The notes beneath the pieces are model-generated. The model was not told the DNA's origin. It did not search any database and saw only the letters and a list, made by a program, of their open reading frames with translations. This document shows positions 15,985 through 25,665 of a stretch of 64,000 bases of DNA, in pieces (the stretch's first letter is position 1; the number at the start of each line of letters is the position of its first letter). The stretch is from the NCBI RefSeq assembly GCF_041287255.1, contig NZ_JBGGTX010000002.1, forward strand, positions 806,001 through 870,000, given 5' to 3'. The translations under genes were made by a program, and so were the position numbers. This DNA comes from Tamlana flava (lineage in GTDB: Bacteria > Bacteroidota > Bacteroidia > Flavobacteriales > Flavobacteriaceae).

Positions 15985-17775
15985 TTAAAGCTGCCAATCA
16001 TTCTTGATTTCTGGGTTGTAAGCGCAGAAAGTTCCGGTGGTTACAGATTTAGAAAGATGTTTTCCTAATTGAGGATGGGAGACTTCAATTTTTTTAATAG
16101 CACTTCTTATTCGCCAAGTTACTGCAGAACGTGCTTTTTCAATTGTGGAACCAACTTTTCTTGTTTTTCCTGAAAGCCCTAAAGACTTAGAAAGATGGTC
16201 TAAAATATGTTCATATTCCTCTCTTAAGCCATTGATTTTTTCAATTTGGTTTAACTCTTCTGCTTCATCAATTTCTGCCTGAAGTTCCTTAATTTTATTA
16301 AGATATTGGCTTTTTGCTTTGGCATCTATGGTTTTTGTGCTATTGGATTCATCAATGGCTGCTTCCATCAAATCCAAACAATGGAATAATTTAGTAGGTT
16401 CAGCCAGAAGCTTATGGATGTCATTAAATCCCTTTACGTGCTTGAGAGTTATGGTTGTGTTTTGATAAACTATTTCCCAAAATTCACCGTTAGGAATAAA
16501 TGAATTTGGGATGTTTGTTATGTTCGAAATATTTTCTGGAACTGAAAGCGTCTTTTCGGTTTTAATATATTCACATAAGGGGTTTAAATAAGAGCCATCT
16601 TTAAAAGGGTTTACAATTAATAACCATTCCAAGGCATCTTCTTGTAACGGTTTTTTCCCTGAGTAAATGGCAGATTTGAATTGCTCAATATATATATTCC
16701 AATATTTCCAGAGGTTTTCAAAATCATTTAATTGTAAGTAAGCGGCGGCAACCCACGCTGGGAAATCGGTCCAAATATTCAAGTCGGTCTTTTTGGACAA
16801 TTCAATGCTGGTTTTAAAATCACTAACCTGCAAATAATAGTTGGATCCATAGCCAAAATAAGATTCCTTGTGAAATGGATTTAGCCTAATTGCTTCTAAA
16901 TATATTTCAACCGCCTCTTGAGAATACCCCAAATACATCAAGGAATATGAAACTCTTAATAAATGAGATGTATCGTTGGAATTCATTTTTAAGGATTTGC
17001 GCAAACAATGTTCTGCCTTTTCAAATTCGCCCATGTACACATAGCTTCGACCTAACACCCCCAATGCAATATAATCTTCCGGATTTATTTCTAAGGCTTT
17101 CAGTGCATATTTGTGAGCTCCTTTTTTACTGACATCCCATCTATCCCACATTAAGCAAGACCAAAAATTGAAATAACTTAAAGACAGGCCTGTGTAGGCC
17201 AAAGAATAATGTGGATTAATCTTTAATGCTGCATTAAAATAGGCTCGGGCTCTGTTATCGCTATCAGAAGTCCCCTGTTTTAAAATGCTCATTCCAATCA
17301 AGTAGTTTTCATAAACGGCAAGTTGCACCGATTCCTTTTTGTAAGAATGCGATAATAAATTGACATTTATTTTTTCCTGTAGCACGCTAACAATTTGATT
17401 GATAATGCTGTCTTGAAATTCCAATAACGAATTGAGAGTTTCATTATGTTGGCCAGCAAATATCACACTCTTGTCTTCGGTTTTTATGAGCTGAATGGAT
17501 ATTCGCAGCGTTTCATTAAGATGCCTTACACTACCCGTTATAAGAAAATCCGCTCTTAGTTGATTGATTTTGTCCTTTTCGGAAATATCTTTTATGTGGA
17601 ATGTAGAAATATGTGATATCACAGATAGGCCAATAAATTTTGAAAAATTGTTTATTAGGTCTTCTGTAAAACCTCTAAACAGATTTTTAATTCTGGCCTC
17701 ATCACTTATTACCTGAAAGGGCAAGACGGCTATGGTGATATTTTTGGTTTTAGCTAGCATTTTAAAAAAAGGCAT
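15985..17775 (-). CDS. TolB-like/TPR protein with conserved C-terminal helical domain
   Basis: This 596-residue protein appears cytoplasmic. Residues 10-130 resemble the TolB-like N-terminal domain that often follows a DNA-binding or cyclase domain in large regulators (IAVLPFQVISDE, then LITGSVR). Residues 150-420 contain TPR-like helices (ALKINPHYSLAYTGLS, ALEINPEDYIALGVLG). The last 110 residues are charged and helical and end in TGTFCAYNPE, a pattern I recognise from the C-termini of bacterial ATPase- or cyclase-linked regulators. No helix-turn-helix or cyclase domain is present at the N-terminus. It lies 62 bases after the NapH-like gene. A signalling or scaffold role is likely, but its partner is unknown. 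Confidence 0.7.
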   Translation of the reverse strand: MPFFKMLAKTKNITIAVLPFQVISDEARIKNLFRGFTEDLINNFSKFIGLSVISHISTFHIKDISEKDKINQLRADFLITGSVRHLNETLRISIQLIKTEDKSVIFAGQHNETLNSLLEFQDSIINQIVSVLQEKINVNLLSHSYKKESVQLAVYENYLIGMSILKQGTSDSDNRARAYFNAALKINPHYSLAYTGLSLSYFNFWSCLMWDRWDVSKKGAHKYALKALEINPEDYIALGVLGRSYVYMGEFEKAEHCLRKSLKMNSNDTSHLLRVSYSLMYLGYSQEAVEIYLEAIRLNPFHKESYFGYGSNYYLQVSDFKTSIELSKKTDLNIWTDFPAWVAAAYLQLNDFENLWKYWNIYIEQFKSAIYSGKKPLQEDALEWLLIVNPFKDGSYLNPLCEYIKTEKTLSVPENISNITNIPNSFIPNGEFWEIVYQNTTITLKHVKGFNDIHKLLAEPTKLFHCLDLMEAAIDESNSTKTIDAKAKSQYLNKIKELQAEIDEAEELNQIEKINGLREEYEHILDHLSKSLGLSGKTRKVGSTIEKARSAVTWRIRSAIKKIEVSHPQLGKHLSKSVTTGTFCAYNPEIKNDWQL

Positions 17776-17837
17776 TACATTTTAGGGTGTATTCTTGTAA
17801 TGTGCCTCTAAATTAATAATTGAAATAGCACTTTCAA

Positions 17838-19433
17838 TTATTTTTGACTATTATTCACTAGGCGCATCAGATCAACATCATTGCCCAACAAAATTTCGTT
17901 AGGGTTGATGCGTCCTTTTATTTTGTCATTTTCCAGTTTTAGAACACCTCGAGGGCATACCGCAGAGCAAATGCCACAACCCACGCAGCTGGAACGCACA
18001 ATATTTTCACCCTTTTGGGCATAAGCTCGAACGTCTATGCCCATTTCACAATAGGTAGAGCAATTACCACAGGAAATACATTGTCCGCCATTGGTTGTAA
18101 TTCTAAATTTTGAAAATAGCCTTTGCTGAAAACCTAATATAGCAGCCATGGGGCATCCAAAGCGACACCAAACCCTGCTGCCAAAAATGGGGTAGAACCC
18201 CGTGCCAATTACTCCTGAAAAAACTGCGCCAATCAAAAAAGAATAGGATGACCTTAACGTTTCTACTTTAAATAAAAACAGTTTGGTTTCAGAGCTAAAT
18301 AGATGCATGCCAATTAAAACTAAAATAGTCACAAAATAACCAATGGCACCATATTTGGCATCTTTGCCTAATTCTTTTCTTTTAAAAATCATGGTAAGCA
18401 CAAAAACCAAGGTTAAAAAGCCAACAATCGAAAACAAAAAAACATCTCTTGTAAGCCAATACTTGTTGGGGTCGTAACCTAAATAAGTATAAATAACGGC
18501 TGTGGTCATTAAAACCACAAAAACCAAAACACTATGAATAACCCATCGTTCAACCTTCCAAGCAAAAAGGCTTTTATCGCTTAAATGTCTAAAAGAATCT
18601 CCAGCAGTTTCAGCCAAGCCACCACAGCCGCAAACCCACGAACAATACCAACGTTTTCCAAATTTATAGGTAAGTATTGGTGTGATGACGAAAACGGACA
18701 AAACGCCGAAAATAAGCATGGCAACCCCAATACTTCCGGCATTGATGAATGAATTTATTCGGTATTGCTCAAAGTTGTAATAGTTAAGGGGCCAAATATT
18801 CTTGAGGTCATAATAGGGTAAATCGGAATTCATTACATACATGAATTCAGGGATTAAAAATGCAAATGCCAACTGAAAAAACATGACCGAAATGGTTCGA
18901 ATTTGTTCATATCGGTTATGTCTATATTTCAATAAAAACTTATAGCCAAAGATTAAAATGGCCAGTGTATAGAGTGTGCCGTAAACGAACCATTGGCTTG
19001 CTGGTCTTCCGCTCAATAATTCACTTAAAGGGTCAAATAAAGAAATGAATCCGGTATTAACTTCTTCAGACGGTGTTTGCCCTAAATATTGTGGAAAAAA
19101 ATAAAGCACAATATAAAATCCGGTAAGCACAATGCCAGTAACCCACCCTAAAACTCCTCTTGATGAAATAGATTTAAACCAAATGCCATCATTTTTAATG
19201 CCTTCCGACTTTGTTAAGTAAAGGTCGTTTGCAAAAACAACAGTGCCCAAAGTGATGAACCCTATGGATAAAGTCAGGAACAAACCCTTACTAGGGAAAT
19301 GGGTATTAAATAAAGCCAAAACTAAAATGAACAACCCGAACGTGCCAATGAAAACGCCAATTTTTTGTTTAGTACTCATAGTAGTGGCTTCAGGTTTTGC
19401 TAACGACATGCTATGGTTTAATTTATTGCTCAT
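17838..19433 (-). CDS. NapH/CcoG-like membrane ferredoxin
   Basis: This 531-residue protein has several membrane helices (roughly residues 30-250 and 290-400). A CSWVCGCGG motif lies near 265 and CRFGCP near 425. Two ferredoxin motifs follow, CISCGNCSTYC near 450 and CVGCGICSAVCP near 480. This is the layout of the NapH/RdxA/NosR C-terminal family, which moves electrons between a membrane pool and soluble Fe-S or flavin partners. The FAD oxidoreductase gene lies 11 bases upstream in the same operon, so the two probably form one electron-transfer unit with NAD(P)H as likely source. The final acceptor is not visible in the window. Confidence 0.82.
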   Translation of the reverse strand: MSNKLNHSMSLAKPEATTMSTKQKIGVFIGTFGLFILVLALFNTHFPSKGLFLTLSIGFITLGTVVFANDLYLTKSEGIKNDGIWFKSISSRGVLGWVTGIVLTGFYIVLYFFPQYLGQTPSEEVNTGFISLFDPLSELLSGRPASQWFVYGTLYTLAILIFGYKFLLKYRHNRYEQIRTISVMFFQLAFAFLIPEFMYVMNSDLPYYDLKNIWPLNYYNFEQYRINSFINAGSIGVAMLIFGVLSVFVITPILTYKFGKRWYCSWVCGCGGLAETAGDSFRHLSDKSLFAWKVERWVIHSVLVFVVLMTTAVIYTYLGYDPNKYWLTRDVFLFSIVGFLTLVFVLTMIFKRKELGKDAKYGAIGYFVTILVLIGMHLFSSETKLFLFKVETLRSSYSFLIGAVFSGVIGTGFYPIFGSRVWCRFGCPMAAILGFQQRLFSKFRITTNGGQCISCGNCSTYCEMGIDVRAYAQKGENIVRSSCVGCGICSAVCPRGVLKLENDKIKGRINPNEILLGNDVDLMRLVNNSQK

Positions 19434-19444
19434 GGATAATGGAT

Positions 19445-20746
19445 TTATGCCGTTTGAAGTTGACTTTTATAAGCCAACCATATATCCGATTCATAGGTTC
19501 TATAGAATTCAGGATCAAAATTAGCTTCAGGTAAATTTTGCATAACGTAATCCACATCGCGTTTTTCCTTAAGCCATCTATCAAATACCTCATGACGCAT
19601 TCTAATCCCAAAGGTGTTAATGCCTAGAAATTCATTCGTGTTCTTATTGAATGCCACAGTAATGCATTTGGTGTCGTCTTCATGCTTCCAATGGAAGTGG
19701 GTTTCGTTTTCTCCGGGCTTATTAAAAACCCAACCATAAGTTTGATATTCAATATCAAAAAACTTTGCCGAGTTAAACCAATGTCCTGGGTTGTAGGGTA
19801 TTCTATTGCCGCAGATTGTTTGGGCGACTGTTTCACCCATCATGCGCCCGGTATACCAAACGGCTTCAATGTTGCGCCGTTGGCCAATTGGCTCACGCTG
19901 TTCGGCGCAATCACCAATGGCGTAAATATCTTTAATGTTTGTTTCTAAAGAACGATTCACCTTTACACCCTTAGCAATTTCAATGTTAGTGCCTTTCAGG
20001 AAGTCAATATTTGGTGAAACACCAGCCGTTAGCCCAACCACATAGCACATGATTTCTTCGCCCGTTTCTTCGATAATTACTGAATTTACCTTGCCATTTT
20101 TATCGGCTTTTATTTCTTTCAAATTGGTGCTTAAACGTAAATCTATATGATGGCTTTTTATATGCCGATTTATCATTTGACTTTCACCTTCGGGCAAAAC
20201 TCCGTTCCAAAAACTGGATTCACGAACCAAAAAAGTTACCGGAATATTTCGAGAGTTGAGCATTTCAGCAAGTTCAATACCAATTAACCCACCGCCAACA
20301 ATCACGGCTCGTTTACATGCCAAATTATTCGGTGCGTATTTTTCTAAATTCTCTAAGTCTTGCTTATGGTACATGCCCATAACGCCCTCTAAATCTTGCC
20401 CAGGCCAACCAAATTTATTGGGTTTACTACCTGTTGCAATAATGAGTTTGTCATATTTTAGAGCATCATTGTTGTCAAAATGGAGCGTTTTAGCTTTAGT
20501 GTCAACCGTTTTTACATAGCCTTTTTTTAAGTCGATTCTGTTCTTCTTCCAAAACCAATTTTCGTAAGGCTGTGTATGCTCAAACTTCATATGACCCATA
20601 TAAACATACATAAGTGCCGTACGCGAAAAGAAATATTCGGTTTCCGCAGAAACAATCGTAATTTTTTTATCGGAAAGTTTTCTTATGTGTCTAGCGGCCG
20701 TAACGCCTGAAATGCCATTGCCAATAATAACGATATGTTCTTCCAT
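19445..20746 (-). CDS. FAD-dependent NAD(P)H oxidoreductase, nitrite/rubredoxin reductase-like
   Basis: This 433-residue flavoprotein has an FAD-binding IGNGISGVTAARHI at residues 7-20, a second nucleotide-binding VGGGLIGIELAEML near 151, and an AIGDCAEQ motif near 290 that closes the FAD site. The order is that of the pyridine nucleotide-disulfide oxidoreductase class that includes NirB N-terminal domains and rubredoxin or ferredoxin reductases. No redox-active CxxxxC disulfide is seen. It is the first gene of an operon with the NapH-like ferredoxin (11-bp gap), suggesting NAD(P)H-driven reduction of that protein. The C-terminal 100 residues (HFHWKHEDDT region) are longer than in simple ferredoxin reductases. 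Confidence 0.82.
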   Translation of the reverse strand: MEEHIVIIGNGISGVTAARHIRKLSDKKITIVSAETEYFFSRTALMYVYMGHMKFEHTQPYENWFWKKNRIDLKKGYVKTVDTKAKTLHFDNNDALKYDKLIIATGSKPNKFGWPGQDLEGVMGMYHKQDLENLEKYAPNNLACKRAVIVGGGLIGIELAEMLNSRNIPVTFLVRESSFWNGVLPEGESQMINRHIKSHHIDLRLSTNLKEIKADKNGKVNSVIIEETGEEIMCYVVGLTAGVSPNIDFLKGTNIEIAKGVKVNRSLETNIKDIYAIGDCAEQREPIGQRRNIEAVWYTGRMMGETVAQTICGNRIPYNPGHWFNSAKFFDIEYQTYGWVFNKPGENETHFHWKHEDDTKCITVAFNKNTNEFLGINTFGIRMRHEVFDRWLKEKRDVDYVMQNLPEANFDPEFYRTYESDIWLAYKSQLQTA

Positions 20747-21011
20747 GTTTTGATGGATGTTTTGTAATAGGTCGAAGCTAAAGATAATAACTTATAGTGA
20801 GCTTGTTAATTTAGAAACACTTTAAATTTTGTTGAAGTTGTAAGATTTCCTAAAATTTGTGGTCATCCAAATCCTTTTTTTCTTGAATGTAAGTTAGTCG
20901 TTGTGTTTTGTTTCAATTTGTAAAGGGTGGGATTTGGATAGACTTTAAATGTTAAGATTCTTAATCTTATAATATTAAATAGTAAATTAGAAGTTTAAAT
21001 ATTAACCGTTC

Positions 21012-22019
21012 ATGCGTATTCTTAAATTTCTGTTGTTATCGTTGATTCTAAGTTTTCAATCCTGTGCGCCACAAATTCAAAAGATTAATGGAGTGAGTTT
21101 TGTGGCTTCAAGAGAGGCCATTGACGAAAGCCACGTTAACCCAGTAGTGCATTTAAATGCCAACTTTGCTGCCGTGATGCCTTTTGGCTTTATTAGGAAT
21201 TTGGAACACCCTGAAATAGTTTTTAATACAGAAAGACAGTGGTTTGGTGAAACTAAGGTTGGGGCTAAACAATACATTGAAACTTTGAGAAAGAGAAAAA
21301 TCAAAATAATGCTAAAACCACAAATTTGGGTGTGGCGAGGTGAATTCACGGGACTTATTAAAATGAATGCTGAAGCCGATTGGCAACTTCTTGAAGATTC
21401 CTATTCAAAGTTTATTTTGGATTTTGCATCGTTTGCCGAAGAAATGAAAGTGGATATTTTTTGCATTGGTACAGAACTTGAAAATTTTATTGACCATAGG
21501 CCTGAATACTGGAACGAATTAATTAGCGAAATAAGAAAAGTTTATAAAGGTAAGCTCACCTATGCAGCCAACTGGAATGAATTTAGCCGAACCCCATTTT
21601 GGAATAAGTTGGATTATATTGGAATTGATGCCTATTTCCCAGTAAGCGACAGTAAAACCCCAACCGTTGAAGAGTGTTTAACCAGTTGGAAAAATTACAA
21701 GCAACTTATTTCTGAAATGACCCAAAAATATGATAGCACCGTTTTATTCACAGAGTATGGTTACAGAAGTGTTGATTATACTGGAAAAGAGCCATGGAAA
21801 AGTGACAGAAATATGGACCAAGTAAATTTGGAGGCACAAACGAATACTACAAAAGCACTTTTTGAAACCTTTTGGGGTGAAAATTGGTTTGCTGGTGGAT
21901 TTGTTTGGAAATGGCACCATAACCATGACAAAGCCGGTGGAGAAAAGAACACAAGGTTTACACCACAGAATAAACCGGCCGAGGCTGTAATTAGAACGCA
22001 ATACAGCTTACATGAGTGA
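21012..22019 (+). CDS. GH113-like (TIM-barrel) lipoprotein
   Basis: This 335-residue protein has a lipoprotein signal ending LSFQSC (Cys18). The rest matches the glycoside hydrolase TIM-barrel group around GH113 (beta-mannanase-like). Relevant motifs are LKPQIWVWRG (about 98-107), the acid/base candidate Glu in CIGTELENF (near 154), YIGIDAYFP (near 208), and the nucleophile candidate Glu in FTEYGYRS (near 248). It stands alone between the FAD gene (divergent) and pyc (convergent). Without a PUL/SusCD context its natural polysaccharide is unclear. It may act on cell-surface glycans. Confidence 0.75.
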   Translation: MRILKFLLLSLILSFQSCAPQIQKINGVSFVASREAIDESHVNPVVHLNANFAAVMPFGFIRNLEHPEIVFNTERQWFGETKVGAKQYIETLRKRKIKIMLKPQIWVWRGEFTGLIKMNAEADWQLLEDSYSKFILDFASFAEEMKVDIFCIGTELENFIDHRPEYWNELISEIRKVYKGKLTYAANWNEFSRTPFWNKLDYIGIDAYFPVSDSKTPTVEECLTSWKNYKQLISEMTQKYDSTVLFTEYGYRSVDYTGKEPWKSDRNMDQVNLEAQTNTTKALFETFWGENWFAGGFVWKWHHNHDKAGGEKNTRFTPQNKPAEAVIRTQYSLHE

Positions 22020-22070
22020 TATTAGACATTTTTTTACATAAGAAATAACTTGAATTAAAGGTGCCGGCTA

Positions 22071-25000
22071 TTAGTCCAAAACTATAACCAAATCATCGGC
22101 ATTTACCATAATTCCTGTTTGCAGGGTGATTTTTTTGACCGTTGCATCAGCATTTGCGGTAATGGTTGTTTCCATTTTCATGGCTTCTATAACGAACAAA
22201 GGTTGATTTTTGGTTACTTTATCTCCCCGTTTAACCAAGATAGTCGACAGCATGCCTTGCAATGGCGCCCCAATTTGGTTAACATCAGCCTTATCAACTT
22301 TAACATGTTCAACTTTGTCCACCTTTATGGCATTGTCCTTAATTTGAACACTTCTGCCTTGCCCGTTCAATTTAAAATATACCGTTACCAGACCGTCGCT
22401 GTTTGGTTGCCCAACAGATTCAAGGGTAATTAAAAGTCGCTTTCCTTTGTCCACCTCAACAATTATTTCTTCACCTATTTCCATGCCATAGAAGAAATTT
22501 TTGGTTGGTAAGTTCATAAGGTTGTCATATTTTAAATGCAGGTTGTAAGCATCTGTAAATACTTTGGGGTACAGTTGATAGGACAGAAAATCCGTGTACT
22601 CAATCGTTCTGCTCAAATCTTGTTCGAAGATTTTTTTAAAATCTTCATATTCCTTTTCAAGATCTAATGGAGGCATATGTGCGTTAGGCCTATCGGAATA
22701 AGGTTTTTGGTCTTTCAGAACTATTTTTTGAAGTTTTTTTGGAAATCCACCAACAGGCTGCCCTAAATCACCTTTAAAAAAATCAACCACCGATTGTGGA
22801 AAGGATAAGGTTTCACCCTTTTCCATAACATCTTGTATGGTTAAGTTATTGCTCACTAAAAATTGGGCCATATCGCCAACCACCTTAGAGCTTGGCGTTA
22901 CTTTTACAATGTCGCCAAAAAGCGTATTCACATCGCTGTACATTTGTGTGATTTCATGAAAACGGTCTTCAAGCCCCAAAGCCCTTGCCTGTGGCTTTAA
23001 ATTGGAATATTGCCCACCAGGAATTTCATGTCTAAAAACTTCACCGGAACCTGCTTTTAACCCAGATTCAAATGGGTAATAATATTCTCTTACAGTTTCC
23101 CAATAGTTAGAATATTCATTTAAAGAATCAATGTTTATATCTGTAGCTCTGTCTTGAAATTTTAACATTTCAACCACCGAATTGAAATTGGGTTGCGAGG
23201 TTAATCCTGACAACCCGCCAAGGGCAACATCAACTACATCAACGCCGGCTTCAATAGCTTTTAAATAAGTTGCCGCTTGAATGGAAGACGTATCATGTGT
23301 ATGCAGATGAACAGGAATTTTTAACTCTGATTTTAGTGCGGAAATGAGCTCGAAAGCCGCATATGGTTTCAATAAACCGGCCATATCTTTCACCCCCAAA
23401 ATATGGGCGCCGGCATTTTCAAGTTCTTTGGCCAAATTGACATAATATTTTAGATCATATTTTTTATTTTCCGGGTTTAAAATATCGTTGGTGTAGCAGA
23501 TAGAACCCTCTGCCAAACCTTTGGTTCTGGTTCTTACATGCTCGATGCAAGGTGCCAATGATTTCATCCAGTTTAGGGAATCGAAAATTCTAAATACGTC
23601 TACACCGTTCTCCCAAGAATGCTCAACAAATTCACCGATTAAATTATCGGAATAAGCTTTGTACCCCACACCATTTGAACCACGAATAAGCATTTGCAGT
23701 AACAAATTGGGCATGGCTTTGCGCAATAAACGCAACCTTTCCCAAGGGTTTTCTTGTAAAAAACGCAGGCAGACATCAAAAGTGGCACCGCCCCAAACTT
23801 CCATGCTGAAAATTTCAGGATGGTTTCTTGCATAGCCCTCAGCTACTTTTAGCATATCGAAAGTTCGCATGCGGGTAGCCAGTAAGCTTTGGTGGGCATC
23901 ACGCATAGTAGTATCCGTAAAATGGACTTTCTTGTCATTTTTAAGCCATTCTGAGAATTTTTCGGGTCCTAATTTAGTCAGTAAATCTTTGGTGCCTTCT
24001 GGATAACCACTGTTAACATCAAACTTGGGGACTTTGGGTTTTACAAATATTTTGTCGTGTTCAATTTTTTTAACATCAGGATTTCCGTTTACAATAATAT
24101 TGCCCAGATAGGTGATTAATTTAGTGGCCCTATTTCTAGGTGCCTTAAATTTAAATAAGTCTGGATTTTGTTTAATAAAATTAACAGTGACCAAACCTTT
24201 TCTGAAAGTTTCATGAATCAGAATATTATCTAAAAATGGCATATTGGTTTTTACTCCACGAATTCTAAACTCTGCCAAGGCACGACGAATTTTTCTACTG
24301 GCACCATCTAAAGTTCTACTATTGGCTGTAACCTTTACCAACATGGAGTCAAAAAAAGGTGAAATCTTGGCGCCTTGGTATATGCTGCCTGCATCCAATC
24401 GAATACCAAAACCAGAAGCACTTCGGTAGGCAGAAACTGTTCCGTAATCTGGTTTAAAATCGTTTTGTGGGTCTTCGGTTGTTATGCGGCATTGCAAAGC
24501 ATAACCATTGATGTTAATAGATTCTTGGTTAGCAATTTTTATTTGCTCGTCAGAAAGTTTATAACCACCAGCAATAAATAATTGGGTTTTTACCAAATCT
24601 ATGTTGGTAATCACTTCGGTAACCGTATGTTCCACCTGAATTCTGGGGTTTACCTCAATAAAATAGATGGAATCGTCATCATCTACCAAAAACTCCACTG
24701 TCCCAATATTGTTATAATTAACTGCACTACAAATTTTAATTGCATAATCGTAAAGGGCGTTTTTGGTTTCATCCTTTAGCCCGTAAGAAGGCGCAAATTC
24801 AATAACTTTTTGGTAGCGCCTCTGCACCGAACAGTCGCGCTCAAAAAGATGGACAATATTGCCATGGCTGTCGGCAACAATTTGAATTTCAATATGTTTT
24901 GGGTTTTCAACAAACTTTTCTAAAAATACAGTGTCGTCACCAAAAGCGTTCAAGGCTTCGCGTTTGCTTTCGGTATAGGCTTTTTTTAATTCTTCCTCAT

Positions 25001-25523
25001 TTCTTATCACCCGCATGCCACGTCCACCGCCACCCGATGCTGCTTTGAGCATGATGGGATAACCAATTTTTTTGGCCTCAAAAATAGCAACTTTCACATC
25101 TTTTAATGACTTTTCATTACTTTTTATAATGGGAATTTGGTTTGCAATGGCCACTTCCTTGGCTTTAATTTTATCACCCAATGCTTTTAAAACCGATACT
25201 TTCGGCCCGACGAAAATAATGCCGTTATCCTCGCATGCTTGAGCAAAATTTGCATTTTCAGAAAGGAAGCCATAACCGGGATGAATGGCATCAACCTCAT
25301 TTTCAAGGGCAATTTTTATGATGGCCTTGATGTCCAAATAGGGTTTTAAAGGTTCGTTGTCTTCACCAATTTGATAAGACTCGTCAGATTTGTAACGGTG
25401 AAGCGAGTAACGATCCTCATAGGTGTAAATACCAATGGTTTTCACATTAATTTCCGTACAGGCCCTAAAAATTCTAATGGCAATTTCACCGCGATTAGCG
25501 ACTAAAACTTTCTTTATTTTCAT
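22071..25523 (-). CDS. pyc: Pyruvate carboxylase
   Basis: This 1150-residue single-chain enzyme carboxylates pyruvate to oxaloacetate with ATP and bicarbonate, replenishing the citric acid cycle. The biotin carboxylase part (1-450) carries the ATP-grasp glycine loop ASGGGGRGM and the ERDCSVQRR and EVNPRIQVEHTVTE motifs. The carboxyltransferase part starts near 540 (TTMRDAHQSLLATRMR). The biotinyl domain at the C-terminus has EAMKMETT with the biotin Lys near 1117. Length and domain order are those of the usual alpha4-type PYC. It is monocistronic, convergent with the GH113-like gene and divergent from the phosphoesterase. Confidence 0.96.
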   Translation of the reverse strand: MKIKKVLVANRGEIAIRIFRACTEINVKTIGIYTYEDRYSLHRYKSDESYQIGEDNEPLKPYLDIKAIIKIALENEVDAIHPGYGFLSENANFAQACEDNGIIFVGPKVSVLKALGDKIKAKEVAIANQIPIIKSNEKSLKDVKVAIFEAKKIGYPIMLKAASGGGGRGMRVIRNEEELKKAYTESKREALNAFGDDTVFLEKFVENPKHIEIQIVADSHGNIVHLFERDCSVQRRYQKVIEFAPSYGLKDETKNALYDYAIKICSAVNYNNIGTVEFLVDDDDSIYFIEVNPRIQVEHTVTEVITNIDLVKTQLFIAGGYKLSDEQIKIANQESININGYALQCRITTEDPQNDFKPDYGTVSAYRSASGFGIRLDAGSIYQGAKISPFFDSMLVKVTANSRTLDGASRKIRRALAEFRIRGVKTNMPFLDNILIHETFRKGLVTVNFIKQNPDLFKFKAPRNRATKLITYLGNIIVNGNPDVKKIEHDKIFVKPKVPKFDVNSGYPEGTKDLLTKLGPEKFSEWLKNDKKVHFTDTTMRDAHQSLLATRMRTFDMLKVAEGYARNHPEIFSMEVWGGATFDVCLRFLQENPWERLRLLRKAMPNLLLQMLIRGSNGVGYKAYSDNLIGEFVEHSWENGVDVFRIFDSLNWMKSLAPCIEHVRTRTKGLAEGSICYTNDILNPENKKYDLKYYVNLAKELENAGAHILGVKDMAGLLKPYAAFELISALKSELKIPVHLHTHDTSSIQAATYLKAIEAGVDVVDVALGGLSGLTSQPNFNSVVEMLKFQDRATDINIDSLNEYSNYWETVREYYYPFESGLKAGSGEVFRHEIPGGQYSNLKPQARALGLEDRFHEITQMYSDVNTLFGDIVKVTPSSKVVGDMAQFLVSNNLTIQDVMEKGETLSFPQSVVDFFKGDLGQPVGGFPKKLQKIVLKDQKPYSDRPNAHMPPLDLEKEYEDFKKIFEQDLSRTIEYTDFLSYQLYPKVFTDAYNLHLKYDNLMNLPTKNFFYGMEIGEEIIVEVDKGKRLLITLESVGQPNSDGLVTVYFKLNGQGRSVQIKDNAIKVDKVEHVKVDKADVNQIGAPLQGMLSTILVKRGDKVTKNQPLFVIEAMKMETTITANADATVKKITLQTGIMVNADDLVIVLD

Positions 25524-25665
25524 GAGAAGTGAGTTAGTTTGTCTAATAATAGCGTGCTTAAATTACGAATTTAAGTTCGTGATTGTTAATCATTTTTAAA
25601 CATATTTTAATATTCTTCTTGATTATTATAAAGGGAAACAATTAGTTTTGTTGAAAATAAAAATT

